Assembly: GCF_000423545.1 (NCBI RefSeq)
Contig: NZ_AUIE01000001.1
Coordinates: 310,001-374,000 of the forward strand
Direction: 5' to 3'
DNA: 64,000 bases
Source: Metapseudomonas resinovorans DSM 21078
GTDB lineage: Bacteria; Pseudomonadota; Gammaproteobacteria; Pseudomonadales; Pseudomonadaceae
Under the pieces are notes generated by a model. The model saw only the letters and a program-made list of their open reading frames with translations, ran no database searches and was not told the origin of the DNA. Numbering within the stretch: position 1 is the first letter of the stretch; the number at the start of each line of letters is the position of its first letter. Shown one piece after another: positions 54,683 through 63,956 of the stretch. Position numbers and translations under genes: made by a program.

Positions 54683-55162
54683 ATGAAGAAATCGTCCGCT
54701 CAAGGTGCCGAAGATCCCATCCTGCAATGGGTGACTTTCCGCCTGGACAACGAAACCTACGGCATCAACGTGATGCAGGTGCAGGAAGTCCTGCGTTACA
54801 CCGAGATCGCACCGGTGCCGGGGGCGCCGAGCTACGTGCTGGGCATCATCAACCTGCGCGGCAACGTGGTGACCGTGATCGACACCCGTCAACGCTTCGG
54901 TCTCGGCCCGGCGCCGGTGACCGACAACACCCGCATCGTCATCATCGAGGCTGACAAGCAGGTGGTCGGCATCCTGGTCGACAGCGTGGCCGAGGTGGTT
55001 TATCTCCGCCAGTCGGAGATCGAGACCGCGCCCAACGTCGGCAATGACGAATCCGCCAAGTTCATCCAGGGTGTCTGCAACAAGAACGGCGAGCTGCTGA
55101 TCCTCGTCGAACTGGACAAGATGATGAGCGAGGAAGAGTGGTCGGAGCTGGAGAGCATCTGA
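54683..55162 (+). CDS. cheW: CheW, chemotaxis coupling protein
   Basis: The protein (159 residues) is a single CheW domain with LQWVTFRLDNETYGINVMQVQEVLRYTEIAPVPGAPSYVLGIINLRGNVVTVIDTR in pieces, which links chemoreceptors to CheA. Length equals that of P. aeruginosa CheW. ATG 54683 is preceded by AGGGA. It has a two-base gap to the DUF2802 gene. Confidence 0.96.
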   Translation: MKKSSAQGAEDPILQWVTFRLDNETYGINVMQVQEVLRYTEIAPVPGAPSYVLGIINLRGNVVTVIDTRQRFGLGPAPVTDNTRIVIIEADKQVVGILVDSVAEVVYLRQSEIETAPNVGNDESAKFIQGVCNKNGELLILVELDKMMSEEEWSELESI

Positions 55163-55163
55163 G

Positions 55164-55574
55164 TTGATCTGGATTGCACTGCTCGCGGTGGCCCTTGCGC
55201 TGGCCTGCATCGGCTTGGGCGTGACCTGCTACTGGCTGGCCAAGCGCCTGCGCCAGGAAGTGGAGGCTCAGGCCCAGCGCGACGCAGTGCGCGACCAGAA
55301 GTTCAAGGATCTGGGGCGTCGCCTCGACGCCTATCTGGAAGGCAGCGTGCGCATGGGCGAGGAGCTCCACGAGCTACGCCGCGTGGTGGCGCCCTTGCCG
55401 GACAAGCTCAGCCGGATCGAACAGCGTGACCCCAGCAGCCTTTCCTTCTCGCAGGCTGCGCGCTTGGTGGGACTTGGCGCCAGCGTCGACGACCTTACCC
55501 ATTCCTGTGGCCTGACCAAGGCCGAAGCCGAGTTGGTGAGCAAGTTGCACCAGGCCCAGAAGGATCGCGGCTGA
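55164..55574 (+). CDS. DUF2802 membrane-anchored protein
   Basis: The 136-residue protein has one N-terminal membrane helix (about 2-25, IALLAVALALACIGLGVTCYWLA), a charged coiled coil (about 28-100) and a C-terminal ARLVGLGASVDDLTHSCGLTKAEAELV that looks like a small helical DNA- or protein-binding fold. The TTG start lies two bases after the cheW stop and inside its reach for coupled translation. It is conserved next to cheW in Pseudomonas; function unknown. Confidence 0.78.
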   Translation: MIWIALLAVALALACIGLGVTCYWLAKRLRQEVEAQAQRDAVRDQKFKDLGRRLDAYLEGSVRMGEELHELRRVVAPLPDKLSRIEQRDPSSLSFSQAARLVGLGASVDDLTHSCGLTKAEAELVSKLHQAQKDRG

Positions 55575-55718
55575 CCTTCGTCCCCGAACTTTGAACTCTG
55601 CGCGTCTTAGTGCCCGCTGTTCTTAAGCCATTCCTGTTCCATTCCAATCGTTCCGAATCCCACCCATACGCCTGACCTAAGCTGAAATTCCGGGGCTTCT
55701 CTCCGGGGAGGTCCGGCG

Positions 55719-56156
55719 ATGCGTCTACTTCCAATTCTTCTCTTGTGCCTGGTGCCCTATCTGCACGCCCAGGAAGCCCCCATGGAAGTAGAGGGCGCCA
55801 TGACGGTCAACGTGCTGCAGGCTCGCTACCTGTATGAGCGCGGGGCGATTTTCATCGATGTGCGACCGACCCGCGAATGGACCTGGGGTCATATCCACGG
55901 TGCCCTGCATCTCGACCTGCTCGACCGTTTCAACGACCTGGCCCAGCCGCAATGGCCGCGCCAGATGCCCCTGGTGATCTACTGCGACAGCGAGGTCTGC
56001 CCCCACGGTGCAGAAGCCGTGAGGATGGCGGTGAGCTGGGGTTACCGGCAGGTCTTCTATTTCCGCGAGGGTTACTTCGCCTGGCAACTGCAGGACTTCC
56101 CCCAGGGCAAGGGCCTGGAGGGCGAGCGCCTGGTGTTCAATCGGCCGGTCCGCTGA
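55719..56156 (+). CDS. Secreted rhodanese-like protein
   Basis: The protein (145 residues) has a signal sequence (LLPILLLCLVPYLHAQ) and one rhodanese domain with FIDVRPTREWTWGHIHGALHLDLL and the catalytic cysteine loop YCDSEVCPHGAEA. It may move sulfur or act as a phosphatase-like fold in the periplasm. Its 3' end overlaps the opposite-strand FlhB-like gene by 20 bases. A ribosome site GGGGAGG precedes the ATG; the 144-base gap before it has no promoter I can support. Confidence 0.82.
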   Translation: MRLLPILLLCLVPYLHAQEAPMEVEGAMTVNVLQARYLYERGAIFIDVRPTREWTWGHIHGALHLDLLDRFNDLAQPQWPRQMPLVIYCDSEVCPHGAEAVRMAVSWGYRQVFYFREGYFAWQLQDFPQGKGLEGERLVFNRPVR

Positions 56157-56466
56157 GCAGGGGAAGGGGCGGGGAGACGTCGCGCTCGGCGTCGGGGTCG
56201 AAGCCGGCCGGACACTTGCCCCTGAGGTACCAGGCGAAGGCGATGATCTCCGCGATGGTGCGGTAGAGCGCTTCGGGAATCGCGTCTCCCAATTCCAGCC
56301 GCGCCAGCAGGCGCACCAGTTCGGCGTTCTCGTAGATGGGGACTTCGTACTCGCGGGCGATGGCGAGGATGGCCTCAGCCAGTTCGTCGTCGCCCTTGGC
56401 AGTCAGGTTGGGGGCGCTGACGCCGTCGTAGGAGAGGGCGATGGCCTGGCGGGGTTTCTTGCTCAT
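56137..56466 (-). CDS. FlhB C-terminal-domain homologue (FhlB/FlhX type)
   Basis: The 109-residue protein matches only the cytosolic FlhB C-terminal domain: QAIALSYDGVSAPNLTAKG, then ILAIAREYEVPIYENAELVRLLARLELGDAIPEALYRTIAEIIAFAWYL in pieces. It begins at the point where FlhB would have been cleaved and has no NPTH motif. Such proteins can stand in for the cleaved FlhB tail in some bacteria. Here it lies downstream of a FliK-like gene, which suggests a joint role in export switching. The start is at 56466. Confidence 0.82.
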   Translation of the reverse strand: MSKKPRQAIALSYDGVSAPNLTAKGDDELAEAILAIAREYEVPIYENAELVRLLARLELGDAIPEALYRTIAEIIAFAWYLRGKCPAGFDPDAERDVSPPLPLLSGPAD

Positions 56467-56524
56467 TCCGACTTCCTTGCAGAGGTGAAGCCGACGAAGC
56501 TGAACGCATTCACGGGCGTTGGAA

Positions 56525-58063
56525 TCATGCGGTTTCGTCCACCCAGCGCTGTTCCAGGTTGGTTCTTTGTCCCCGGGGTGGTTTGCCCTGGGTGCAGGCC
56601 AGATCGCCGACGGTGAGGCCGGCGGCCTGCAGGCGCTCGCGAAGGTTCGGCAGTTCGCGGTCGATCAGTCCGGCGGTGTCGGCGCGTTCCGCCCAGAGCT
56701 GGCTGGACAGACTGCCCTGCGCCAGTTGGGCCTGGACCTGCAGCGGCCCGAGCGGCTCCAGGTCGAAGGCCAGTTCGATGCGCCAGAGGCTTTCCTTGCG
56801 TTCGTTCTTCTCCTGCCGGCCGTCTTGCTCCTGTTGCAGCTTGATCTGCAGCGGAACGATTTCCTGTTGATTGCGCATCGGCACTTCCAGTTGCCAGGTG
56901 GTCAGCAGGTTGCCTTCGGGGGTCACCTGGGTCTGGGCGAGGCTGGAAAGCTGGTGAGTCTGCAGTCGGGACACGGCAGCCGCAGCCAGTTTGAGCAGGG
57001 TTTCCAGGTCGCCTTCTTCCTCGGCTGTCTGCGCCAGGCGCGAAGGCAGGGGAAAGCTCAGCGCCTGCTGGCGGGCGTTGGCCTGGCCGAGGGCACCCAG
57101 GGCGCTACGAATGAAGGCCGGCAGGGCCTGGGCCATGGCGTTGCTGGTGCCGGTGGTCGGCAGGGCGCCGGGCGTTGGCAGGGCTGGCAGCAGTTGCGCG
57201 ACCAGGCGCAGCAGGTTGGCCTTGAAGTCCTGCGGCAGGGCGCCGGTCTGGCCGCCCAGCAGGCGTGATTCCAGCAGGGCGCCGCTGTTCTCCAGGGCTG
57301 CGGCCAGGACCTTTGGGTCACCGAGCTGACGGATGTCGGGCAGGGCACCGAGCAATTTATCCATGGCGGCCCGCAGGTTTTCCGGCAGGTTCTCCCGGCC
57401 GGTGGTCTGCAAGGCCCCGATCAGCACGTCGAGCGAGCCCTGGCGGCTCTGCTGCCCGGCCAGTTGCTGAGTGAGTTCGAGCTGATCCAGCTGCGCTGCC
57501 AGGGGTAGAAACTGCAGCATCTGGCTGCCCTGGACCTGGGCGCTGAGCAGGCTGCCGATCGCCAATGGCCGAGGGCTCTCGATACTCAGCTGATTTCCAG
57601 CCAGCGGGGTGTTGAGGACATTGACCAGCACCTTGTAGACCGCTGCCTGAGCCTTGCCTTGGGCGGTCAGTTCGCTGGACACCACCTTGCCCTGGACCAG
57701 GGTGCCCACGGGCAGCAGATCGAGGTCGAGGCTGCCGAGGGCGCGCTCGCCACCTTTCAGGGCCATGGCCAGGCGGGTATCCGACAGGGCAGTGATGTTG
57801 AGCAGGCTTCCCTGGGCCAAAGGGCGCGTGCTGCTGGCTTCCAGGGTTGTCTGGGTGCCATTGGCCAGGGTCAGTTTGAGCAGCAACTGGAAGCTCTGCG
57901 CGGTTTCCTTCAGGGCGATGACTTCGGCGTCGGCGCTTTCGCCAGCGGCCAGCAGTCCGTCCAGGGGCTGCAGGAGCTTGAGCGCCATGTCCGCCGCGTT
58001 CTGCACGGGGCGGGAAACGGGCTGGCTGGGGGGGAGAGGGCGCACGCCGCTGATTTCGGTCAT
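56525..58063 (-). CDS. FliK-like protein (second hook-length-type protein)
   Basis: The protein (512 residues) has a long low-complexity Gln/Leu/Ala-rich region and a C-terminal Flg_hook-like domain (about 400-500) with LWRIELAFDLEPLGPLQVQAQLAQGSLSSQLWAERADT in pieces. It is unlike the main FliK in its N-terminal half. It starts at ATG 58063; a longer frame to 58198 crosses the promoter region. The FlhB-like gene follows on the same strand after 58 bases, making a two-gene unit. Pairing of a FliK-like ruler with a free FlhB tail is seen in other pseudomonads, but its role is not settled. Confidence 0.75.
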   Translation of the reverse strand: MTEISGVRPLPPSQPVSRPVQNAADMALKLLQPLDGLLAAGESADAEVIALKETAQSFQLLLKLTLANGTQTTLEASSTRPLAQGSLLNITALSDTRLAMALKGGERALGSLDLDLLPVGTLVQGKVVSSELTAQGKAQAAVYKVLVNVLNTPLAGNQLSIESPRPLAIGSLLSAQVQGSQMLQFLPLAAQLDQLELTQQLAGQQSRQGSLDVLIGALQTTGRENLPENLRAAMDKLLGALPDIRQLGDPKVLAAALENSGALLESRLLGGQTGALPQDFKANLLRLVAQLLPALPTPGALPTTGTSNAMAQALPAFIRSALGALGQANARQQALSFPLPSRLAQTAEEEGDLETLLKLAAAAVSRLQTHQLSSLAQTQVTPEGNLLTTWQLEVPMRNQQEIVPLQIKLQQEQDGRQEKNERKESLWRIELAFDLEPLGPLQVQAQLAQGSLSSQLWAERADTAGLIDRELPNLRERLQAAGLTVGDLACTQGKPPRGQRTNLEQRWVDETA

Positions 58064-58116
58064 GAAAGGGTTACAACCTGTCGAAAAAGCTCGCTTCGGG
58101 GGTGGGGTGTGGCATG

Positions 58117-58122
58117 TATAAT
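58117..58122 (+). promoter_or_regulatory. -10 element TATAAT facing the ccm operon
   Basis: A perfect TATAAT lies 93 bases before ccmA. A -35 is not convincing (CTTCGG at 17 bases). A second perfect TATAAT lies on the other strand at 58163-58168. Confidence 0.5.
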
Positions 58123-58162
58123 GCCGCCCCGTCCGGGTCGGCCGCGAGCCTTGGAGTTCTCC

Positions 58163-58168
58163 ATTATA
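58163..58168 (-). promoter_or_regulatory. -10 element TATAAT facing the FliK-like gene
   Basis: On the minus strand the six bases read TATAAT, about 100 bases before the FliK-like start at 58063. No good -35 is seen. With the plus-strand element it would give face-to-face, overlapping transcript starts. Confidence 0.45.
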
Positions 58169-58214
58169 GCGGCCGGCACCTCCCTGACTTGAATACACCC
58201 CGGGTATCCATGCC

Positions 58215-58850
58215 GTGACCAGTCCCTATCTCGAGACCGTGGCCCTCGCCTGCGAGCGGGACTGGCGTCTGCTGTTCGAGCGGCTGGATCTGCAATTGGT
58301 CCCGGGCGAGATGCTCCAGGTCAGTGGCCCTAACGGCAGTGGCAAGACCAGCCTCTTGCGCCTGCTCTGCGGCCTGATGCAGCCCACCGCCGGGGAAGTC
58401 CGCCTGAACGGCAAGCCGCTGGCCCGCCAGCGCAGCGAACTGGCGCGAAACCTCCTGTGGATCGGTCATGCTGCCGGTATCAAGGGCCTGCTGACCCCCG
58501 AGGAGAACCTGCGCTGGCTCTGTGCCCTGCACCAGCCCGCTGGCCACGAGGCCATCTGGCAAGCGCTGGAAGCGGTGGGCTTGCGCGGCTTCGAAGACGT
58601 ACCCTGCCATACCTTGTCTGCCGGACAGCAGCGCCGTGTGGCCCTGGCACGCCTGTACCTGGACGCGCCACCGCTGTGGATTCTCGACGAACCCTTCACC
58701 GCCCTCGACAAACAGGGGGTCGCCCAGTTGGAGCTGCATCTGGCGCGGCATTGCGAGCAGGGCGGACTGGTGGTGTTCACCACTCACCACAGCATGGGCC
58801 ATGTGCCTTCCGGCTATCGCGAACTTGACCTGGGGCAGCGCCGCGCATGA
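58215..58850 (+). CDS. ccmA: CcmA, heme exporter ATP-binding protein
   Basis: The 211-residue ABC ATPase has Walker [10 protein letters not shown], signature [14 protein letters not shown] and Walker [13 protein letters not shown]. With CcmB and CcmC it releases heme from CcmE for cytochrome c assembly. The GTG at 58215 gives [21 protein letters not shown]. It is the first gene of the ccm operon; ccmB overlaps it by four bases (ATGA). Confidence 0.95.
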   Translation: MTSPYLETVALACERDWRLLFERLDLQLVPGEMLQVSGPNGSGKTSLLRLLCGLMQPTAGEVRLNGKPLARQRSELARNLLWIGHAAGIKGLLTPEENLRWLCALHQPAGHEAIWQALEAVGLRGFEDVPCHTLSAGQQRRVALARLYLDAPPLWILDEPFTALDKQGVAQLELHLARHCEQGGLVVFTTHHSMGHVPSGYRELDLGQRRA

Positions 58851-59518
58851 GCAACGTCTTCACCTTGCTGGTTGCTCGGGAAGCCCGCCTGCTGGTACGC
58901 CGTCCGGCGGAATTGGCTAACCCGCTGGTGTTCTTCGCCATAGTGGTCGCATTGTTCCCCCTGGCCGTCGGCCCCGAGACCCAATTGTTGCAAAGCCTTT
59001 CCCCCGGCCTTGTCTGGGTAGCGGCCCTGTTGGCCGTGCTGCTCTCGCTGGACGGGCTTTTCCGCAGTGATTTCGAAGATGGCTCGCTGGAACAGTGGGT
59101 CGTTTCGCCGCACCCCCTGCCGCTTCTGGTGTTGGCCAAGGTGCTGGCACACTGGCTGTTTTCCGGATTGGCCCTGGTATTGCTGGCACCGTTGCTGGCG
59201 CTGATGCTCGGTCTGCCGGCACGCTGCCTGCCTGTGCTGCTGCTCTCGCTGCTGCTCGGTACGCCGGTGTTGAGCCTGCTGGGTGCCGTGGGCGCCGCGC
59301 TGACTGTAGGCCTCAAGCGTGGCGGCCTGCTGCTGGCGTTGCTGATCCTGCCGCTGTACATCCCGGTGCTGATTCTTGGCAGCGGAGCGTTGCAGGCGGC
59401 CCTGCAAGGACTGCCGACAGTCGGCCACCTGTTGTGGCTGGCGAGTCTCACCGCCCTGGCGGTGACCCTGACACCCTTTGCCATTGCCGCCGGCCTGACC
59501 ATCAGTGTCGGCGAATAA
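58847..59518 (+). CDS. ccmB: CcmB, heme exporter permease subunit
   Basis: The protein (223 residues) has six hydrophobic helices and the family motifs [40 protein letters not shown] and [27 protein letters not shown]. It forms the CcmAB transporter-like complex. It overlaps ccmA; ccmC starts 70 bases after its stop. Confidence 0.95.
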   Translation: MSNVFTLLVAREARLLVRRPAELANPLVFFAIVVALFPLAVGPETQLLQSLSPGLVWVAALLAVLLSLDGLFRSDFEDGSLEQWVVSPHPLPLLVLAKVLAHWLFSGLALVLLAPLLALMLGLPARCLPVLLLSLLLGTPVLSLLGAVGAALTVGLKRGGLLLALLILPLYIPVLILGSGALQAALQGLPTVGHLLWLASLTALAVTLTPFAIAAGLTISVGE

Positions 59519-59588
59519 GAAACAGAGTTGCCCTGATGAGAAAACTGCCGATGTCCGAACAGGCCTCAGCGCCAAGCAGGTGGCCCCG

Positions 59589-60341
59589 ATGAACTGGACG
59601 TGGTTCCACAAGCTTGGCTCGCCGAAATGGTTCTACGAGATCAGCGGCCGCTGGCTGCCCTGGTTCGCCTGGGGCGCGGTGATCCTGATCACCCTCGGCC
59701 TGGTCTGGGGCCTGGCCTTCGCACCGCCGGACTACCAGCAGGGCAACAGCTTCCGCATCATCTATATCCACGTGCCGGCAGCCTTCCTCGCCCAGTCCTG
59801 CTACATCATGCTGGCGGTGTGCGGCGTGGTTGGCCTGGTGTGGAAGATGAAACTGGCCGACGTCGCCCTGCAGGCCGCCGCGCCCATCGGCGCCTGGATG
59901 ACCTTCGTCGCGCTGGTCACCGGTGCCATCTGGGGCAAGCCTACCTGGGGTGCCTGGTGGGTCTGGGATGCCCGCCTTACGTCGATGCTCATCCTTCTTT
60001 TCCTGTACTTCGGTGTCATTGCCCTCGGCCAGGCGATCAGCAATCGTGACAGCGCCGCGAAGGCCTGCGCAGTGCTGGCCATCGTCGGCGTAATCAACAT
60101 CCCGATCATCAAGTACTCGGTGGAGTGGTGGAACACCCTGCACCAGCCGGCCACCTTCAAGATCACCGAGAAGCCGGCCATGCCGCCGGAAATGTGGTTG
60201 CCGCTGCTGATCATGGTGCTCGGCTTCTACTGCTTCTTCGGTGCCGTGATGCTGCTGCGGATGCGCCTGGAAGTGCTCAAGCGCGAGTCCCGCGCCAGTT
60301 GGGCCAAGGCCGAGATTCAGGCACAAGTGGGTAAGGTCTGA
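59589..60341 (+). CDS. ccmC: CcmC, heme handling protein
   Basis: The 250-residue protein has six membrane helices and the tryptophan-rich heme-handling motif [13 protein letters not shown] with conserved histidines in VPAAFLAQ and the WWNTLHQPA loop. It loads heme onto CcmE. ATG 59589 gives the family start [16 protein letters not shown]; the longer frame from 59505 is inside the ccmB end. ccmD overlaps its stop by one base. Confidence 0.96.
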   Translation: MNWTWFHKLGSPKWFYEISGRWLPWFAWGAVILITLGLVWGLAFAPPDYQQGNSFRIIYIHVPAAFLAQSCYIMLAVCGVVGLVWKMKLADVALQAAAPIGAWMTFVALVTGAIWGKPTWGAWWVWDARLTSMLILLFLYFGVIALGQAISNRDSAAKACAVLAIVGVINIPIIKYSVEWWNTLHQPATFKITEKPAMPPEMWLPLLIMVLGFYCFFGAVMLLRMRLEVLKRESRASWAKAEIQAQVGKV

Positions 60342-60517
60342 TGAGTTTTTCTTCCTTCACCGAATTTCTCGCCATGGGTAACCATGGCCTGTATGTCTGG
60401 ACCGCCTATGGCATCAGCCTCGCGGTACTGGCCATCAACGTCGCCATGCCATTGATCGCGCGGCGCCGTTACCTGCAAGACGAGGCGCGTCGTTTGCGCC
60501 GGGAGGAGTCGAAGTGA
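60341..60517 (+). CDS. ccmD: CcmD, small heme exporter subunit
   Basis: A 58-residue protein starts at an ATG that overlaps the ccmC stop (TGATG) and ends at a TGA. It reads [24 protein letters not shown], then one membrane helix ([15 protein letters not shown]) and a basic tail [18 protein letters not shown]. This is the CcmD pattern. It stabilises CcmABC and helps release holo-CcmE. ccmE overlaps its end by four bases. Confidence 0.92.
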   Translation: MSFSSFTEFLAMGNHGLYVWTAYGISLAVLAINVAMPLIARRRYLQDEARRLRREESK

Positions 60518-60960
60518 ATCCGGTACGCAAGAAGCGCCTGTTCATCATCCTGGCCATCGTGGCGGGTGTGGGCGTCGCCGTGGCGCTGGCGCTGTCCGCG
60601 CTGCAACAGAACATCAATCTGTTTTACACCCCGACCCAGATCGCCAACGGCGAGGCCCCGCAGGACACCCGTATTCGTGCTGGCGGAATGGTCGAGAAGG
60701 GCTCTGTGCAACGTAGCGGCGACTCTCTGGACGTGCAGTTCGTGGTCACCGACTTCGCCAAGAGCGTGACCATCCGCTACCACGGCATCCTTCCCGACCT
60801 GTTCCGCGAAGGGCAGGGCATCGTTGCCCTCGGTAAGCTCAACGCCGACGGCGTGTTGGTGGCTGACGAGGTACTGGCCAAGCACGACGAGAACTACATG
60901 CCGCCGGAAGTGACCAAAGCCCTCAAGGAAAGTGGCCAACTCCCGAAGAAGGAGGGGTGA
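60514..60960 (+). CDS. ccmE: CcmE, heme chaperone
   Basis: The protein (148 residues) has one N-terminal membrane anchor (about 8-28) and a periplasmic beta-barrel OB-fold, with the heme-binding His in [14 protein letters not shown] near residue 124. It carries heme to CcmF/H. The GTG at 60514 overlaps the ccmD stop. ccmF begins four bases after its stop. Confidence 0.95.
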   Translation: MNPVRKKRLFIILAIVAGVGVAVALALSALQQNINLFYTPTQIANGEAPQDTRIRAGGMVEKGSVQRSGDSLDVQFVVTDFAKSVTIRYHGILPDLFREGQGIVALGKLNADGVLVADEVLAKHDENYMPPEVTKALKESGQLPKKEG

Positions 60961-60964
60961 CCTG

Positions 60965-62938
60965 ATGATTCCCGAACTTGGCCATCTGGCCCTGATCCTT
61001 GCCCTGTGCCTGGCCGTCGTGCAGTCGACCCTGCCGCTGATCGGCGCCTGGCGCGGCGACCGCCAGTGGATGAGCCTGGCCCAGCCAGCCGCCTGGGGGC
61101 AGTTCGCCTTCCTGGCCTTTGCCTTCGGTTGCCTGACCTACGCCTTCATGGTGGATGATTTCTCGGTGGCTTATGTCGCCAGCAACTCCAATAGTGCGCT
61201 GCCCTGGTACTTCAAGTTCAGCGCCGTCTGGGGGGCTCATGAAGGCTCGTTGCTACTCTGGGCAATGATCCTCGGCGGCTGGACCTTCGCCGTGGCGATC
61301 TTCTCCCGGCAGTTGCCGGAAGTGATGCTGGCTCGAGTGCTGGCCGTGATGGGCATGATCAGCATCGGTTTCCTGCTGTTCCTGATCGTCACCTCCAACC
61401 CCTTCAATCGCCTGTTGCCGAACATGCCGGCCGACGGTAACGATCTCAACCCGCTGCTGCAGGACTTCGGCCTGATCGTCCACCCGCCGATGCTCTACAT
61501 GGGCTACGTCGGCTTCTCCGTGGCCTTCGCCTTCGCCATCGCCGCGCTGCTCGGCGGCCGCCTCGATGCCGCTTGGGCGCGCTGGTCGCGGCCGTGGACC
61601 ATCATCGCCTGGGCTTTCCTCAGCGTCGGTATCGTGCTCGGCTCCTGGTGGGCCTACTACGAACTCGGCTGGGGCGGCTGGTGGTTCTGGGACCCGGTGG
61701 AAAACGCCTCCTTCATGCCCTGGCTGGTCGGCACGGCGCTGATCCATTCCCTGGCCGTGACCGAGAAGCGCGGCGTGTTCAAGAGCTGGACCGTGTTGCT
61801 GGCCATCGCGGCTTTCTCCCTTAGCCTGCTGGGCACCTTCCTGGTTCGTTCCGGTGTGCTGACTTCGGTCCACGCTTTCGCTACCGATCCGGAGCGCGGG
61901 GTCTTCATCCTCGCCTTCCTGCTGCTGGTGGTAGGCGGTTCCCTGGCGCTGTTCGCCGTTCGCGCGCCAGTCGTCAAGAGCCAGGTGGGCTTTGCCCTCT
62001 GGTCCCGCGAGACCCTGCTGCTGGTGAACAATCTGGTGCTGGTGGTCGTGGCCTCGATGATCCTGCTCGGCACGCTCTACCCATTGGTACTGGACGCCCT
62101 GACCGGCGCCAAGCTGTCGGTCGGTCCGCCGTACTTCAACGCCCTGTTCGTGCCGTTGATGGGGATCCTCATGCTGGCCCTGGCCGCAGGCGTCCTGGTG
62201 CGCTGGAAAGACACCCCGGTCAAATGGCTGCTCGGCATGCTCGGCCCGGTACTGATCGGCAGCCTGGTGCTCGGCGTGCTGGCGGCGTTCCTCTATGGCG
62301 ACTTCCACTGGGCCGTGCTGGCCGTTGGCTTCCTGGCCGCCTGGGTGGTTCTGGCCGGCGTCCGTGATCTGGTGGACAAGACGCGCCACAAAGGCCTGCT
62401 CAAAGGCGCCAGTGGCCTGACGCGCAGCTACTGGGGCATGCAATTGGCCCACGCAGGCATCGCCGTCTGTGCATTGGGCGTCGTGCTCTCCAGCCAATAC
62501 AGTGCGGAGCGCGATCTGCGCCTGGCACCGGGTGAGTCCGTGGAGCTCGGCGGTTACCGCTTCCTGTTCGAGGGTGCGGCACACCATGAAGGCCCGAACT
62601 TCACCTCCGATAAAGGCACCGTCGTCGTCTTCGACGGCGACAAGCAGATTTCCGTGCTGCATCCGGAGAAACGCCTCTACACCGTGCAACAGTCCGTGAT
62701 GACCGAGGCCGGCATCGATGCCGGTTTCACCCGCGACCTCTACGTCGCGCTTGGCGAGCCCCTGGAAAACGGCGCCTGGGCAGTGCGTGTGCATGTGAAG
62801 CCCTTCGTCCGCTGGATCTGGCTGGGCGGCCTGCTGATGGGCCTTGGTGGCGTGCTGGCGGCGACGGACCGACGCTACCGGGTGAAAGTGAAGACCCGCG
62901 TCCGCGAGGCGCTGGGCATGGCGGGAGCCCAAGCATGA
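60965..62938 (+). CDS. ccmF: CcmF, cytochrome c heme lyase subunit
   Basis: The 657-residue protein has about 14-15 membrane helices and the WWD signature GWGGWWFWDPVENASFMPW. It ligates heme to apocytochrome c. ATG 60965 gives MIPELGHLALILALCLAVVQSTLPL, as in P. aeruginosa CcmF, and matches its length. An in-frame start at 60932 lies inside ccmE. It overlaps ccmG by four bases. Confidence 0.96.
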   Translation: MIPELGHLALILALCLAVVQSTLPLIGAWRGDRQWMSLAQPAAWGQFAFLAFAFGCLTYAFMVDDFSVAYVASNSNSALPWYFKFSAVWGAHEGSLLLWAMILGGWTFAVAIFSRQLPEVMLARVLAVMGMISIGFLLFLIVTSNPFNRLLPNMPADGNDLNPLLQDFGLIVHPPMLYMGYVGFSVAFAFAIAALLGGRLDAAWARWSRPWTIIAWAFLSVGIVLGSWWAYYELGWGGWWFWDPVENASFMPWLVGTALIHSLAVTEKRGVFKSWTVLLAIAAFSLSLLGTFLVRSGVLTSVHAFATDPERGVFILAFLLLVVGGSLALFAVRAPVVKSQVGFALWSRETLLLVNNLVLVVVASMILLGTLYPLVLDALTGAKLSVGPPYFNALFVPLMGILMLALAAGVLVRWKDTPVKWLLGMLGPVLIGSLVLGVLAAFLYGDFHWAVLAVGFLAAWVVLAGVRDLVDKTRHKGLLKGASGLTRSYWGMQLAHAGIAVCALGVVLSSQYSAERDLRLAPGESVELGGYRFLFEGAAHHEGPNFTSDKGTVVVFDGDKQISVLHPEKRLYTVQQSVMTEAGIDAGFTRDLYVALGEPLENGAWAVRVHVKPFVRWIWLGGLLMGLGGVLAATDRRYRVKVKTRVREALGMAGAQA

Positions 62939-63471
62939 AGCGTCTGATCCTGGTCCTGCCGCTGCTGGCCTTTCTCGGCATCGCACTGTTCCTCTACCGT
63001 GGCCTGTTCCTCGATCCAGCCGAGCTGCCTTCGGCCTTGATAGACAAGCCGTTCCCGGCCTTCTCCCTGCCCAGTGTCACCGGCGAGCGTACGCTCACCG
63101 AGGCCGACCTCAAGGGCAAGCCGGCGCTGGTCAACGTCTGGGGCACCTGGTGCGTATCCTGCCGCGTCGAACACCCGGTCCTGAACAAGCTGGCGCAGAT
63201 GGGCGTAACCATCTACGGCGTCAACTACAAGGATGACAATGCTGCCGCGTTGAAATGGCTGAAGGAGTTCCACAACCCCTACCAGTTGGACATTCGCGAC
63301 GAGCAGGGCAGCCTTGGCCTGGACCTGGGCGTCTACGGTGCACCGGAAACCTTCCTGATCGACAAGGACGGCATCATTCGCCACAAGTTTGTCGGCGTGA
63401 TCGATGAAGTCGTCTGGCGTGAACAACTGGCGCCGCTTTACCAGGCCCTGGTCGACGAGGAGGGCAAATGA
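62935..63471 (+). CDS. ccmG: CcmG/DsbE, thiol:disulfide oxidoreductase
   Basis: The protein (178 residues) has an uncleaved N-terminal membrane anchor and a periplasmic thioredoxin fold with the active site WGTWCVSCRVEHP and the cis-Pro segment YGAPETFLID. It reduces apocytochrome thiols with CcmH. It overlaps ccmF and ccmH by four bases each. Confidence 0.95.
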   Translation: MKRLILVLPLLAFLGIALFLYRGLFLDPAELPSALIDKPFPAFSLPSVTGERTLTEADLKGKPALVNVWGTWCVSCRVEHPVLNKLAQMGVTIYGVNYKDDNAAALKWLKEFHNPYQLDIRDEQGSLGLDLGVYGAPETFLIDKDGIIRHKFVGVIDEVVWREQLAPLYQALVDEEGK

Positions 63472-63956
63472 AGCGCCTGATCGCTGCAGTCCTGCTGGGC
63501 CTGGCCCTGACTGGCCTGGCCCGTGCCGCTATCGACACCTACGAGTTCAAGGATGAGGCCGAGCGCGAGCGCTTCCGCACCCTCACCGAAGAGCTGCGTT
63601 GCCCCAAGTGCCAGAACCAGAACATCGCTGACTCGAACGCGCCCATTGCGACCGACCTGCGTCGCGAAATCTTCCGCATGCTGGAAGAGGGCAAGAGCAA
63701 CGACGAGATCGTCGACTACCTCGTCGCCCGCTATGGCGACTTCGTGCGCTACAAACCGCCGGTCAACGCCCGCACCCTGCTGCTCTGGTACGGCCCTGCT
63801 GGCCTGCTGGTGGGCGGCCTGGTCGTGCTGGGCATCATCGTCGTGCGCCGCCGTCGGGTCGAAAGCACCCCTGCCAAGGTCATGCTTTCCGCCGATGAGC
63901 AGGTTCGCCTCGACGCCCTGCTGAACTCCGAGAACCAGGACAAGAAAGACCCATGA
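63468..63956 (+). CDS. ccmH: CcmH/CycL, apocytochrome thiol reductase
   Basis: The 162-residue protein has a signal sequence (LIAAVLLGLALTGLARA), the LRCPKCQNQNIADSNA redox motif and a C-terminal membrane helix (about 105-128). It presents reduced CXXCH apocytochrome to CcmF. It overlaps ccmG by four bases and the ccmI start by four. Confidence 0.94.
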   Translation: MKRLIAAVLLGLALTGLARAAIDTYEFKDEAERERFRTLTEELRCPKCQNQNIADSNAPIATDLRREIFRMLEEGKSNDEIVDYLVARYGDFVRYKPPVNARTLLLWYGPAGLLVGGLVVLGIIVVRRRRVESTPAKVMLSADEQVRLDALLNSENQDKKDP

